Assembly (NCBI RefSeq): GCF_023935105.1
Contig: NZ_CP096040.1
Coordinates: forward strand, 5,189,001-5,253,000
From: Caulobacter segnis
GTDB taxonomy: Bacteria; Pseudomonadota; Alphaproteobacteria; Caulobacterales; Caulobacteraceae
DNA: 64,000 nt
Direction of reading: 5' to 3'
Positions 17,347-25,598 of this stretch are shown in pieces; the first letter of the stretch is position 1; the number at the start of each line of letters is the position of its first letter. The notes below the pieces were generated by a model. That model ran no database searches. It saw only the letters and a program-made list of their open reading frames with translations, and had not been told where the DNA came from. Position numbers and translations under genes: made by a program.

Positions 17347-18531
17347 GTGAATCTGGAGCTGTCGACCGAGGACCTGGCGTTCCGCGACGAAGTCCGCGCC
17401 TTTCTGGACGCGAACCTGACGCCGCCGCTGCGCGAGGCGGGCCGGCGGATGACCAGCGTCTTCTGCGACAAGGTCCACAGCCTGGCCTGGCAGCGCATCC
17501 TGCACGAGCGGGGCTGGGCCGCGCCCAGCTGGCCGGTCGAGCATGGCGGCCCGGGCTGGAGCGAGATCCAGCGCCACGTCTTCCACGCCGAGTGCGCCCG
17601 GGCCGGCGCGCCGAGCCTGGCGCCGATGGGCCTGCGGATGGTCGCCCCGGCGATCATGGCGTTCGGCACGCCCGAGCAGAAGGCCCGCTACCTGCCGCGC
17701 ATCCTGTCGGGCGAGGACTACTGGTGCCAAGGCTATTCCGAGCCGGGCTCGGGCTCGGACCTCGCCAGCCTGCGGATGAGCGCGGCGGCCGACGGCGACG
17801 ACTATGTCCTGAACGGCTCCAAGATCTGGACCACCCACGCCCACTGGGCGACCCACATGTTCTGCCTGGTCCGCACATCAACCGAGGGCAAGCCACAAGC
17901 CGGCATCACCTTCCTGCTGGTCCAGATGGACCGTCCGGGGATCACCGTCGACCCGATCATCACCCTGGCCGGCGAGCACGAGGTCAACCAGGTGTTCTTC
18001 GACGGCGTCCGCACGCCGAAGGCCGACCGGCTGGGGGCCGAGAACCAGGGCTGGACGGTGGCCAAGCACCTGCTGGAATTCGAGCGCGGCGGCGGCTACG
18101 CGGCCGGCCTCGACGCCGGCCTGGCGCGGCTGCGCGGCATGGCCGAGGCGGAGGACGTCCTCGACGACCCCCACTATCGCCGCCGCCTGGCCGAGGCCGA
18201 GATCGCCGCCCTGGCCATCGACATCACCGAGCGCCGGGTGCTGAGCGCCCTGGCCACCGGCGGCAAGCCCGGCCCGGCCTCGTCGATCCTCAAGGTCCAG
18301 GGCTCGGAGCAGCTGCAGCGGCTGGACGAGTTGGGGATCGACGCCCTGGGAGCCTACGCCGCGCCGCACCAGCCCAAGGCCCGCGAGGCCGGCGCGAACG
18401 AGGCCCCCGTCGGCCCAGAGCACGGCCTGACGACCATGGCCCGCTACCTGAACAACCGCGCCGCGTCGATCTATGGCGGCTCCAACGAGATCCAGCGCGA
18501 CATCATCGCCAAGCTGGTCCTGGGCCTGTAG
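17347..18531 (+). CDS. Acyl-CoA dehydrogenase
   Basis: From GTG 17347 (AGGGG seven bases upstream) the product is 394 residues, usual for the family. It has the N-terminal helical domain (TEDLAFRDEVRAFLDANL), the beta domain with the flavin and substrate motif GYSEPGSGSDLASL, then LNGSKIWTTHAHWATHMFCLVR, and the C-terminal FAD motif IYGGSNEIQRDIIAK. The catalytic Glu is not assigned. An alternative GTG at 17332 adds five residues. The enzyme oxidises an acyl-CoA to the enoyl-CoA. The substrate is unknown, and bulky or branched acyl groups are possible for this FadE-like group. A lux-box-like site lies upstream, so it is probably controlled by the divergent LuxR protein. Confidence 0.92.
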   Translation: MNLELSTEDLAFRDEVRAFLDANLTPPLREAGRRMTSVFCDKVHSLAWQRILHERGWAAPSWPVEHGGPGWSEIQRHVFHAECARAGAPSLAPMGLRMVAPAIMAFGTPEQKARYLPRILSGEDYWCQGYSEPGSGSDLASLRMSAAADGDDYVLNGSKIWTTHAHWATHMFCLVRTSTEGKPQAGITFLLVQMDRPGITVDPIITLAGEHEVNQVFFDGVRTPKADRLGAENQGWTVAKHLLEFERGGGYAAGLDAGLARLRGMAEAEDVLDDPHYRRRLAEAEIAALAIDITERRVLSALATGGKPGPASSILKVQGSEQLQRLDELGIDALGAYAAPHQPKAREAGANEAPVGPEHGLTTMARYLNNRAASIYGGSNEIQRDIIAKLVLGL

Positions 18532-18553
18532 CGGCGGTTGCAGCGGCGCCTCA

Positions 18554-18574
18554 CCTATCGATTCCGATAGCTTG
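18554..18574. promoter_or_regulatory. Lux-box-like palindrome, copy 2
   Basis: The core CTATCGATTCCGATAG (18555-18570) differs from copy 1 at one base. It lies 80 bases before the TonB receptor ATG and just after the dehydrogenase stop, in the same orientation relative to its downstream gene as copy 1. This suggests that the receptor gene has its own LuxR-controlled promoter. Confidence 0.8.
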
Positions 18575-18649
18575 TTACGCGAGTGGGCGAACCGCACGCT
18601 CCCTTCAAAGTCGCGCCCGATGCAGGCGCGATCAGAGGGAGGTAAACGG

Positions 18650-21085
18650 ATGCCAGGACCCAAGCGCCTGACCTGGAGCGTGTCGGCGCTCGCCCTGCTG
18701 ATGGCGGTTCCCGCCATGGCCCACGCCCAGGCGCAACCGCCCAAGCCGGAAGACAGCCTGACGATCGACACCCTGGTGGTGACGGCCCAGCGCCGCGAGG
18801 AGACCGCCAACAGCGTCGGCATGCCGATCCAGGCGTTCAGCGGCGAGGCCCTGCAGCAGCTGCGGGTCACCGATCCCAAGGACCTGTCGACCGTCGCCCC
18901 CAGCTTCACGGTCAGCCAGAGCTATCAGGGCGTGCCGACCTATACGCTGCGCGGCATCGGCTTCAATACCATCAACCTGTCGGCCACCTCGACGGTCGGC
19001 ACCTATTGGGACGAGGTCGCCTACGCCTATCCGTTCATGAACACCGGGCCAGTGTTCGACCTTGAGCGGGTCGAGGTGCTCAAGGGGCCGCAAGGCACGC
19101 TCTATGGCCGCAACACCACCGCCGGCCTGATCGATTTCGTGACCAACAAACCGACGGAACAGTTCGAGGGCTCGCTGACCGCCGAGGCCGGCAACTACAA
19201 GACCTACAATCTCGAAGGCTATGTCAGCGGCGCCTTCGGCCCGCGCGTCCAGGGCCGCGCCGCCTTCCGCAGCGAGAACAGCGACAAGGGCTGGCAGATC
19301 AGCAACAGCCGCGGCGAGCGTCTGGGCAAGGTCGACCGCGACGGCTGGCGCCTGTCCCTGGCCATGCAGCCCACCGACACCGTCGAGGTCGAGGCCTCGT
19401 ACTCCGGCTGGCGCAACAAGTCCGACACCGTGGCCGCCCAGGGCATCGGCTTCACGCCCGCCACCGCCGCCAGCCCGTTCAACGCCCCGGGCCTGGTCAG
19501 CTACATCGCCAGCCATGCGCCGACCAAGGCCAGCCACGCCGACTGGGCGCCGCTGTCCACGCGCGGCGTCGATATCGGCGCGGGCCTGGGCATCAGCGAC
19601 CCGCTGCGCGAGAACGACCGGTTCCACGCCGGCAAGCTGAAGGTCGCCTGGAACCTCAGCGACAAGGTCACCCTGGTCTCGGTGTCCAGCCTGAACCGCC
19701 TGAGCCGCAAGGCCGTGTTCGACTGGAGCGGCGCGCCCTACGAGGTCCTGATCCAGAAGGCCCACGGCGACATCAAGTCGGCCGCCGAGGAGCTGCATCT
19801 GGAGGGCGTCACCGACAAGGGCTCATGGCTGGTCGGCGGCTATGTCGCCCGCGACAAGATTTATGACAGCAATCGCACCCTGCTGGGCCAGAACGCCAAT
19901 GTCGGCACGATCCGCTATGTCGGCTCGACCCTGCTGGCCTCGCCGTTCAACAGCTTCGGCTACACCGCCCTGCAGATGAGCCAGGCGTTCCGCACCTATG
20001 AGGACGTGGGCAACATCGAGACCAAGACCTGGAGCCTGTTCGCCAACGCCGACCACCGCCTGACCGACACTCTGAAACTGACCCTGGGCGTCCGCTACAG
20101 CCAGGACCGCCAAGACTATGTCGGCTGCTCGCGCGATTTCGGCGGCTCGATGCTGGTCAATGTCAACGTCGTCAACCGGGCGCTGTTCGCCGCCGCCTAT
20201 GGCCTGGTCGCGCCGATCACCCAGGGCGGGTGCAACACCTTCGATCCGGCGACCAAGAGCTTCGGCTTCGTGAAGTCCAAGCTGGACGAGGACAACATAG
20301 CCTGGCGCGCGGCCCTGGACTGGCAGGCGGCCGAGGACGTCTTGGTGTTCGGCTCGATCTCGCGCGGGGCCAAGGCCGGCGCCACGCCGATCAACGCCGC
20401 CAACATCTCGACCCAGAACGCGCCGGCGACGCAGGAACTGCTGACCGCCTACGAGATCGGCGTGAAGGCGGGCCTGTTCCAGCGCCGCGTCCAGGCCAAT
20501 CTCAGCGCCTTCTACTACGACTACACCGACAAGCAGCTGTCCGTGTATTTCGCCGACCCGATCTATACGGCCCTGTCGCGCCTGGCCAACGTGCCCAACG
20601 GCGAGGCCTATGGCGTCGACGGCGACATCACCTGGCGCGCCAGCCGCTCACTGACCCTGATCGCCTCGGCCACGCTGCTGCACACGGAGGTCAAGCGCTA
20701 TACGGGCATCAACGTCGCCGGGAAGTCGCAGAGCTTCGACGGCCGGCCTTTCCTGTACAGCCCCAAGTTCCAGGGCGGCCTGACGGCGCTGTTCCACCAT
20801 CCGGTGGGCGACGGCCTGGAGCTGAACGCGGCCCTGAACGGCCGCTGGCAGGACAAGTCCTATGCCGACCTCGAGGGCAATCCGCTGTTCGTGATCGACG
20901 GCTACGGCCTGCTGAACGCCAGCATCGGCATCGGCGCGCCCGACAAGGGCTGGGACCTGTCGGTCTGGGGCCGCAACATCACCAACGAATATTATTGGAG
21001 CGCGGTCAGCAGCAACGCCAACGTCGTGGTCCGCTTTCCCGGCAAACCCACGACCTATGGCGCCAGCCTTTCCTGGAAGTTCTAG
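18650..21085 (+). CDS. TonB-dependent receptor (LuxR-module)
   Basis: The product is 811 residues from ATG 18650, with GGGAGG as ribosome binding site. It has a signal peptide (RLTWSVSALALLMAVPAMA, then HAQAQ), a TonB-box-like stretch (LTIDTLVVTAQRREET), a plug with FDLERVEVLKGPQGTLYGRNTTAGLIDFVT, and a barrel that ends in SLSWKF with the terminal Phe. The frame is open upstream over the end of the dehydrogenase gene, but that part has no signal. The receptor brings a substrate across the outer membrane, plausibly the one whose CoA derivative the neighbouring dehydrogenase handles. That link is inference from gene order and the shared operator. Confidence 0.92.
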   Translation: MPGPKRLTWSVSALALLMAVPAMAHAQAQPPKPEDSLTIDTLVVTAQRREETANSVGMPIQAFSGEALQQLRVTDPKDLSTVAPSFTVSQSYQGVPTYTLRGIGFNTINLSATSTVGTYWDEVAYAYPFMNTGPVFDLERVEVLKGPQGTLYGRNTTAGLIDFVTNKPTEQFEGSLTAEAGNYKTYNLEGYVSGAFGPRVQGRAAFRSENSDKGWQISNSRGERLGKVDRDGWRLSLAMQPTDTVEVEASYSGWRNKSDTVAAQGIGFTPATAASPFNAPGLVSYIASHAPTKASHADWAPLSTRGVDIGAGLGISDPLRENDRFHAGKLKVAWNLSDKVTLVSVSSLNRLSRKAVFDWSGAPYEVLIQKAHGDIKSAAEELHLEGVTDKGSWLVGGYVARDKIYDSNRTLLGQNANVGTIRYVGSTLLASPFNSFGYTALQMSQAFRTYEDVGNIETKTWSLFANADHRLTDTLKLTLGVRYSQDRQDYVGCSRDFGGSMLVNVNVVNRALFAAAYGLVAPITQGGCNTFDPATKSFGFVKSKLDEDNIAWRAALDWQAAEDVLVFGSISRGAKAGATPINAANISTQNAPATQELLTAYEIGVKAGLFQRRVQANLSAFYYDYTDKQLSVYFADPIYTALSRLANVPNGEAYGVDGDITWRASRSLTLIASATLLHTEVKRYTGINVAGKSQSFDGRPFLYSPKFQGGLTALFHHPVGDGLELNAALNGRWQDKSYADLEGNPLFVIDGYGLLNASIGIGAPDKGWDLSVWGRNITNEYYWSAVSSNANVVVRFPGKPTTYGASLSWKF

Positions 21086-21116
21086 TCCGCTTTGAGGTCT
21101 CTATCTCGGTCCCTGG

Positions 21117-21151
21117 AGCGCGACGTCCCCCAAACGTCGCGCTTCTTTTTT
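21117..21151 (+). terminator. Intrinsic terminator after the TonB receptor
   Basis: AGCGCGACGT and ACGTCGCGCT form a perfect 10-bp stem around a 7-base loop, followed by a T-rich run (TTCTTTTTT). It ends at the stop codon of the convergent modB gene. Confidence 0.92.
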
Positions 21152-21836
21152 ACGACCGTGTCCGCAGCAGGATCTTCGAGCGGGCCTCCAGGGCCAGCAG
21201 GGTGAAGAGGACCACGAAGGCGAAGACCAGCAGGATCAGCGACAGACGATGAGCCTCGCCCCACTCCAGCCCCTCGACCAGGCGATAGATCTCGGTCGAC
21301 AGCACGGTGGTCTCGCCGGGGATATTGCCGCCCAGCATCATCACCACCCCGAACTCCCCCACGGTGTGGGCGAAGACCAGGATGGCGGCGGCGACGTAGC
21401 CCGGTATCGCCAAGGGTAGGGCCACCCGCCAGAAGCTGGCCCAGCCCGAAGCGCCCAGGGTCGAGGCGGCCTCCAGGGGCTCGTCGCCTATGGCCAGGAA
21501 AGCGTTGCGCAGCGGCTGCACCGCGAAGGGCAGAGAATAGATCAGCGAGCCGATCACCAGCCCCTCGAAGGTGAAGGCCAGGGTCCGGATCCCGAACGGC
21601 GCCAGCAGGACCATCAGCGGGCTCTTCGGCCCCAGGGCGATCAGCAGATAGAAGCCCAGCACGGTCGGCGGCAGCACGATCGGCAGGGCGACCAGGGCGG
21701 TGACCGGCGTGCGCAGGGCCGAGCGGCCCCGCGCCAGCCACCACGACAGGGGCGTCGCCGCGACCAGCAACAGCAGGGTGGTGATCCCCGCCAGCTTCGC
21801 CGTCAGCCACAGAACCTCAGTCATCCCCGAACCCAT
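21150..21836 (-). CDS. modB: Molybdate ABC transporter permease ModB
   Basis: The product is 228 residues with five or six membrane helices, the normal size for ModB. The binding-protein-dependent permease motif (EAA loop) is seen as EAASTLGASGWASFWRVALPLAIPGYVAA, and TVGEFGVVMMLGGNIPGETTVLSTEIYRLVE is typical of ModB. It forms the membrane channel for molybdate uptake with ModA, whose gene ends seven bases before. No modC ATPase gene follows; the neighbour is the convergent TonB receptor. The ATPase must be encoded elsewhere or be borrowed from another transporter. Confidence 0.95.
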   Translation of the reverse strand: MGSGMTEVLWLTAKLAGITTLLLLVAATPLSWWLARGRSALRTPVTALVALPIVLPPTVLGFYLLIALGPKSPLMVLLAPFGIRTLAFTFEGLVIGSLIYSLPFAVQPLRNAFLAIGDEPLEAASTLGASGWASFWRVALPLAIPGYVAAAILVFAHTVGEFGVVMMLGGNIPGETTVLSTEIYRLVEGLEWGEAHRLSLILLVFAFVVLFTLLALEARSKILLRTRS

Positions 21837-21842
21837 CGAACT

Positions 21843-22613
21843 CTAGCGGACCTCGTAACCGTAGCGCCTGATGATCGCCTTGGCCTCGCCGCTCTTCAGG
21901 AACGCCACGAACGCCTTGGCCGCCTCGCTGTTGGCGCCCGTCTTCAGCAGCACGGCCTGCTGCTCGATCGGCGTATGGTCGGCCGCCGGCACGACCCAGC
22001 GCGAACCGCCCTGCTCGCCCACCACCTGCGACAGGGCCACGAAGCCCAGCTCGGCCGCGCCGGTCTGGACGTACTGGAAGGCCTGGGTGATCGACGCGCC
22101 CTGCACGATCTTGGGCTTCAGAGCGTCGTAGAGCTTCAGCTTGGTCAGGGTCTCGACCGCCGCCTGGCCATAGGGCGCGGCCTTGGGATCGGCGATCGAC
22201 AGCTTCTCGAACTTGCCCGTCTTCAGCACCGCGCCCCCCTTGGTATTTGGGCCGTCCACCAGGCCCGGAGTCTTGCTGTACAGCACCAGGCGGCCAGTGG
22301 CGTAGGTGAAGCGCGAGCCGGGCACGGACAGGCCCTCGGCCTCGGCCTTCTGGGGCCGCTCGACGTCGGCCGACAGGAAGACCTCGAACGGCGCGCCGTT
22401 GGCGATCTGGGTGTAGAACTGGCCCGACGAGCCGAAGCTGAGGGTCGCGTCGTGGCCGGTCTTGGCCTTGAACCGGGCGGCGATCTCCTTGGCGGCGTCG
22501 GTGAAGTTGGCCGCCACGGCCACCTTGGTCTCGCCGGCGAAGGCGGCCCCACCCAACATCAGCGACAGGGCGCCCGAAAGGGCGGCGATCAGCATCGGAC
22601 GACGAGCGATCAT
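21843..22613 (-). CDS. modA: Molybdate-binding periplasmic protein ModA
   Basis: The product is 256 residues with a signal peptide (MLIAALSGALSLMLGGAAFA, then GETK). The mature domain begins KVAVAANFTDAAKEIAARFKAKTGHDATLSFGSSGQFYTQI, which holds the ModA oxyanion-binding residues (Asn-Phe, and Ser in the SFGSSG turn). The C-terminal part has FVALSQVVGEQGG and KAFVAFLKSGEAKAIIRRYGYEVR. It captures molybdate or tungstate and delivers it to ModB. It is the first gene of the modAB operon and probably under repression by the divergent ModE at the palindrome 22639-22661. Confidence 0.95.
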   Translation of the reverse strand: MIARRPMLIAALSGALSLMLGGAAFAGETKVAVAANFTDAAKEIAARFKAKTGHDATLSFGSSGQFYTQIANGAPFEVFLSADVERPQKAEAEGLSVPGSRFTYATGRLVLYSKTPGLVDGPNTKGGAVLKTGKFEKLSIADPKAAPYGQAAVETLTKLKLYDALKPKIVQGASITQAFQYVQTGAAELGFVALSQVVGEQGGSRWVVPAADHTPIEQQAVLLKTGANSEAAKAFVAFLKSGEAKAIIRRYGYEVR

Positions 22614-22638
22614 CTGGTAATCCTAGTTCGCGACTGCG

Positions 22639-22661
22639 GTTATGCAGCTGAACTACATAAC
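22639..22661. promoter_or_regulatory. ModE-box-like palindrome
   Basis: GTTATGCA and TACATAAC are inverted arms (7 of 8 matches) around 7 bases, so the site reads CGGTTATGCA-N7-TACATAACG with flanks. It lies between modA and modE. The general form (CG-TTAT-A ... T-ATAACG) is like known ModE operators. Confidence 0.72.
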
Positions 22662-22682
22662 GACGAAATCGGAAGCCGACCA

Positions 22683-23468
22683 GTGAGCAGCCCCATAAGC
22701 AGCGGCGAAGCCGACTTCAGCGCCTCCCTGATCCTGAAGCGCGGCGGTCTGGCTCGCGTGGGGCTGGAGCGCATCGCCCTGCTGGAGGCCGTCGCCCGCC
22801 TGGGTTCGATCAGCGCCGCCGCCAAGGAAGCCGGCCTCTCGTACAAGGGCGCCTGGGACGGGGTGCAAGCGCTGAACAACCTGTTCGACGCGCCCCTGGT
22901 CAGCGCCGCGCCGGGTGGCAAGAGCGGCGGCGCGGCCCAGGTCACCCCACGCGGCCAGGCGGTGATCCGCGCCTTCCGCGCCGCTGAGCGCGAGATCGGG
23001 GCGGCCTTCGCGCGGCTGGAGGCCGATCTCTCCGGCGACGCCGAGCTGCTATGGAGCCTGGGCCTGCGCACCAGCGCCCGCAACGCCCTGCGGGGCGTGG
23101 TCACGGCGGTCGAGGGCGACGGCGTCACCGCGACGGTGACCCTGTCGCTGGGCGAGGGCCTGTCCCTGCGCGCCTCGATCACCCGCCGTAGCGTCGAGGA
23201 CCTGGGGCTCGAGCCGGGCCGGCCGGCCATCGCTTTGATCAAGTCCAGCTTCGTGCGGATCGGCGAAGGAGACGGCGATAATCGCCTCCTAGGCGAAATC
23301 GTCGACCGCGAGGCCGGCGAAGCGTCGGCGGAGCTCACGATCGCGCTCGCGGCGGGCAAGACCGTGACCGCGACCCTGAAGCCGGGCGATGCCGCTTGGG
23401 CGCTGCCAGCCGGAGCACGCGTAGAGGCGCGCATCGCGGCCGCCGACATCATCCTCGCCGTCGATTGA
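22683..23468 (+). CDS. modE: Molybdate-responsive regulator ModE
   Basis: From GTG 22683 the product is 261 residues. The N-terminal winged helix-turn-helix reads ERIALLEAVARLGSISAAAKEAGLSYKGAWDGVQALN, the standard ModE form. Two molybdate-binding (MOP) repeats follow, starting near SARNALRGVVTAVEGDGVTA and NRLLGEIVDREAGEA. Full-length ModE binds molybdate through these repeats and then represses mod genes. It is divergent from modAB with the palindrome between. The long open frame upstream is antisense to modA and is not coding. Confidence 0.92.
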   Translation: MSSPISSGEADFSASLILKRGGLARVGLERIALLEAVARLGSISAAAKEAGLSYKGAWDGVQALNNLFDAPLVSAAPGGKSGGAAQVTPRGQAVIRAFRAAEREIGAAFARLEADLSGDAELLWSLGLRTSARNALRGVVTAVEGDGVTATVTLSLGEGLSLRASITRRSVEDLGLEPGRPAIALIKSSFVRIGEGDGDNRLLGEIVDREAGEASAELTIALAAGKTVTATLKPGDAAWALPAGARVEARIAAADIILAVD

Positions 23469-23484
23469 GGGACCGAAACCTCGT

Positions 23485-23555
23485 CCTTCGACAAGCTCAG
23501 GATGAGGTTTCTGCTGATGGCCCAAAAGTAGTCCTCACCCTGAGCCTGTCGAAGG
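23485..23555. repeat. Inverted pair of CCTTCGACAAGCTCAGG-type repeats
   Basis: The 23-base unit at 23485-23507 begins CCTTCGACAAGCTCAGG, and its reverse complement (21 of 23 matches) lies at 23533-23555. This short element is common between genes in alphaproteobacteria. It separates the convergent modE and marR genes and can fold into a long hairpin. Confidence 0.85.
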
Positions 23556-23570
23556 GCAAGGACGGGCCCG

Positions 23571-24020
23571 CTAATCCTTCAGCGCCGCGTTCGCCCCGTC
23601 GACGAACTTGCGCAGCAGGCGGGCCAGATCCTTTAGTTCCTGGTCGCTCCACTCGGCCATCATAGGACCGACCAGCCGCTGGCGCGCGGCGTCCAGGCGG
23701 TCGACCAGGTCCTGCCCCTTTTCCGTGACCATCGCCTCGCGGACGCGCTTGTCGGTCTTGCCGGGCCGCCGCTCGACCAGGCCCAGGCTCTCCAGCTTGG
23801 CGATCTGGCGGCTGACCACCGAGTGGTCGCGGCCCGCAAGGTCGGCCAGCTCGACCACGCCGATCGGCCCCTTCTTCCCGATCCGCCCCAGCAGCGGGAA
23901 CAGCGCCCGGTCCAGCGACACACCGGCCTCGCGCAGCAGCAGGTCGTCGGCCTGCGGCCGGTTCAGGAAGCCGGCGAGGTCCATCATCGCCGCGTGGATG
24001 TCGCGAAGGTCGGATTTCAT
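23571..24020 (-). CDS. MarR family transcriptional regulator
   Basis: The product is 149 residues from the ATG at 24020; an alternative GTG at 24035 would add five. It has the MarR winged helix: IGVVELADLAGRDHSVVSRQIAKLESLGLVERRPGKTDKRVREAMVTEKG, with the wing (RRPGKTDKR) typical of the family, and helical ends for dimer contact. The gene faces an FAD monooxygenase gene. Three matching 13-base palindromes lie in the gap, one ending three bases before this ATG, so self-control and control of the monooxygenase are likely. MarR proteins of this kind often release DNA on binding a phenolic compound; the ligand here is unknown. Confidence 0.9.
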   Translation of the reverse strand: MKSDLRDIHAAMMDLAGFLNRPQADDLLLREAGVSLDRALFPLLGRIGKKGPIGVVELADLAGRDHSVVSRQIAKLESLGLVERRPGKTDKRVREAMVTEKGQDLVDRLDAARQRLVGPMMAEWSDQELKDLARLLRKFVDGANAALKD

Positions 24021-24022
24021 GC

Positions 24023-24103
24023 GTGCATTTTGCACATTTTAGATTGACGTCGTCCAGCCCTTTAGTTATGTGCTTTTTGCACGTAATAATGTGCATCATG
24101 CAC
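24023..24103. promoter_or_regulatory. Three MarR-type operators and promoter
   Basis: GTGCATTTTGCAC (24023-24035), GTGCTTTTTGCAC (24070-24082) and GTGCATCATGCAC (24091-24103) all fit GTGC-N5-GCAC. The last two are 21 bases apart, two helical turns. A promoter-like TTGACGT (24044-24050) with TAGTTAT (24063-24069) points at the monooxygenase, and site 2 overlaps its start region. Confidence 0.82.
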
Positions 24104-24119
24104 GCGATAGGAGGCCTGA

Positions 24120-25589
24120 ATGACTGACTCCCTCACGACCGATGTCTTGATCTGCGGCGCGGGCCCGGCCGGCCTGACCCTGGCCATCGACCTGGCGCGC
24201 CGCGGCGTGGCCTTCCGCCTGATCGACAAGGCCGAGCGCCCGTTCCAGGGTTCGCGCGGCAAGGGGATCCAGCCCCGCAGCCTGGAGGTGTTCGAGGACC
24301 TGGGCGTGCTGGCGCCGATGCGGGCGGCGGGCGGCCCCTATCCGCCGGTCCGCAACTACGGCCCGGACGGGACCTTCGAGGAGACCGCGATCGGCGAGGG
24401 CGCGACGCCGTCCCCCGCCGAACCCTACGCCGCGCCGCTGATGCTGCCGCAGTTCCTGACCGAGACCATCCTGCGCCAGCGCCTGGCCGAACTGGACCAC
24501 GCGCCCGAATATGGCGCGGAACTGGCCGGAATCGACCAGGACGCCGAGGGCGTGACCGCGACCCTGACCGACGGCCGCGCGATCCACGCCCGCTGGCTGG
24601 TCGGGGCCGACGGCGGCCGCAGCTTCGTGCGCCACGCCCTGAACATCGATTTCCCCGGGAAGACCATGCCGGGTCAGGCCATGGTCGCGGACACCCGGCT
24701 GACGGGCCTGTCGCGCGAGGCCTGGCACGTCTTCGGGACCCGTGAAACGGCGCAGGTCTCGTTCTGTCCGCTGGCCGGAACGGACCTCTTCCAGATCCAG
24801 GGCCACGCCCCGGCGGACGGCGAAGCGGGCCTGACGCCCGAGGGCCTGAACGCCTTGATCCGTGAACGGACGGGTCGCGACGACATCGTGGTCCAGGCGG
24901 TGTTCTGGGCCTCGGTCTATGGCCTCAACGCACGCCTGGCCGAGCGCTACCGGGTCGGGCGCGTGCTGCTGGCGGGCGACGCCGCCCACATCCATCCGCC
25001 CACGGGCGGCCAAGGTCTGAACACCAGCATCCAGGACGCCTACAATCTCGGCTGGAAACTGGCCGCCGTGCTGGCCCGCGCGCCCGAGCGCCTGATCGAC
25101 ACCTATGAAGCCGAGCGCCGCCCGATCGCCGCCGGGGTGCTGGGCCTGTCCACCGACCTCCTGGCCAAGGCCATGACGCGCGACGGCATGAAGCGCGGCC
25201 GCGAGGCCCGTCAGCTGGACCTCGGCTATCAGGGCTCGACCCTGTCGATGGACCTGGGCCGGACGCCGACCCTGTCCGCCGGCGACCGCGCGCCCGACGC
25301 GCCGGGCCACGACCCGAGCGGCGCGCCGCTGCGCCTGTTCGAATGTCTGAAGGGGCCCCATTGGACCCTGCTGACCTACGAGGCCGAGACACCGCTGGCG
25401 CCGCGCGACGGTCTCATGGTCGTGCGGATCGGCGCGGACCTGATCGACGACGCCCGCCATTTCCGGGGCGCCTATGGCGCGAAGGCGGGCGATCTCTTCC
25501 TGATCCGGCCCGACGGCTATCTGGCGGCGGTCGCCAGGGCGGACGACGCGCCGGCGCTGGAAGCCTATCTGGCGAACGTCGGCCTCTGA
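24120..25589 (+). CDS. FAD-dependent aromatic monooxygenase (PheA/TfdB/MhpA-like)
   Basis: The product is 489 residues. The N-terminal FAD-binding Rossmann motif is LICGAGPAGLTLAIDLARRG. The second flavoprotein motif is LVGADGGRSFVRHAL (DG motif). The third is VLLAGDAAHIHPPTGGQGLNTSIQDAYNLGWKLA (GD motif). The C-terminal part has a thioredoxin-like fold typical of phenol hydroxylase-class enzymes and ends in LIRPDGYLAAVARADD. The family inserts one oxygen atom into phenols or polyketides using NAD(P)H. GAGG precedes the ATG. It is transcribed away from the MarR gene and controlled, by inference, through the three palindromes. The substrate is unknown; detoxification or catabolism of a phenolic is most likely. 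Confidence 0.92.
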   Translation: MTDSLTTDVLICGAGPAGLTLAIDLARRGVAFRLIDKAERPFQGSRGKGIQPRSLEVFEDLGVLAPMRAAGGPYPPVRNYGPDGTFEETAIGEGATPSPAEPYAAPLMLPQFLTETILRQRLAELDHAPEYGAELAGIDQDAEGVTATLTDGRAIHARWLVGADGGRSFVRHALNIDFPGKTMPGQAMVADTRLTGLSREAWHVFGTRETAQVSFCPLAGTDLFQIQGHAPADGEAGLTPEGLNALIRERTGRDDIVVQAVFWASVYGLNARLAERYRVGRVLLAGDAAHIHPPTGGQGLNTSIQDAYNLGWKLAAVLARAPERLIDTYEAERRPIAAGVLGLSTDLLAKAMTRDGMKRGREARQLDLGYQGSTLSMDLGRTPTLSAGDRAPDAPGHDPSGAPLRLFECLKGPHWTLLTYEAETPLAPRDGLMVVRIGADLIDDARHFRGAYGAKAGDLFLIRPDGYLAAVARADDAPALEAYLANVGL

Positions 25590-25598
25590 ACGCCTTGC

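Noticed and set aside
23485..23555. Rho-independent terminator of modE
   Set aside because: The inverted repeat could fold, but no T-run follows and the unit is a known dispersed repeat, so it is listed as a repeat.
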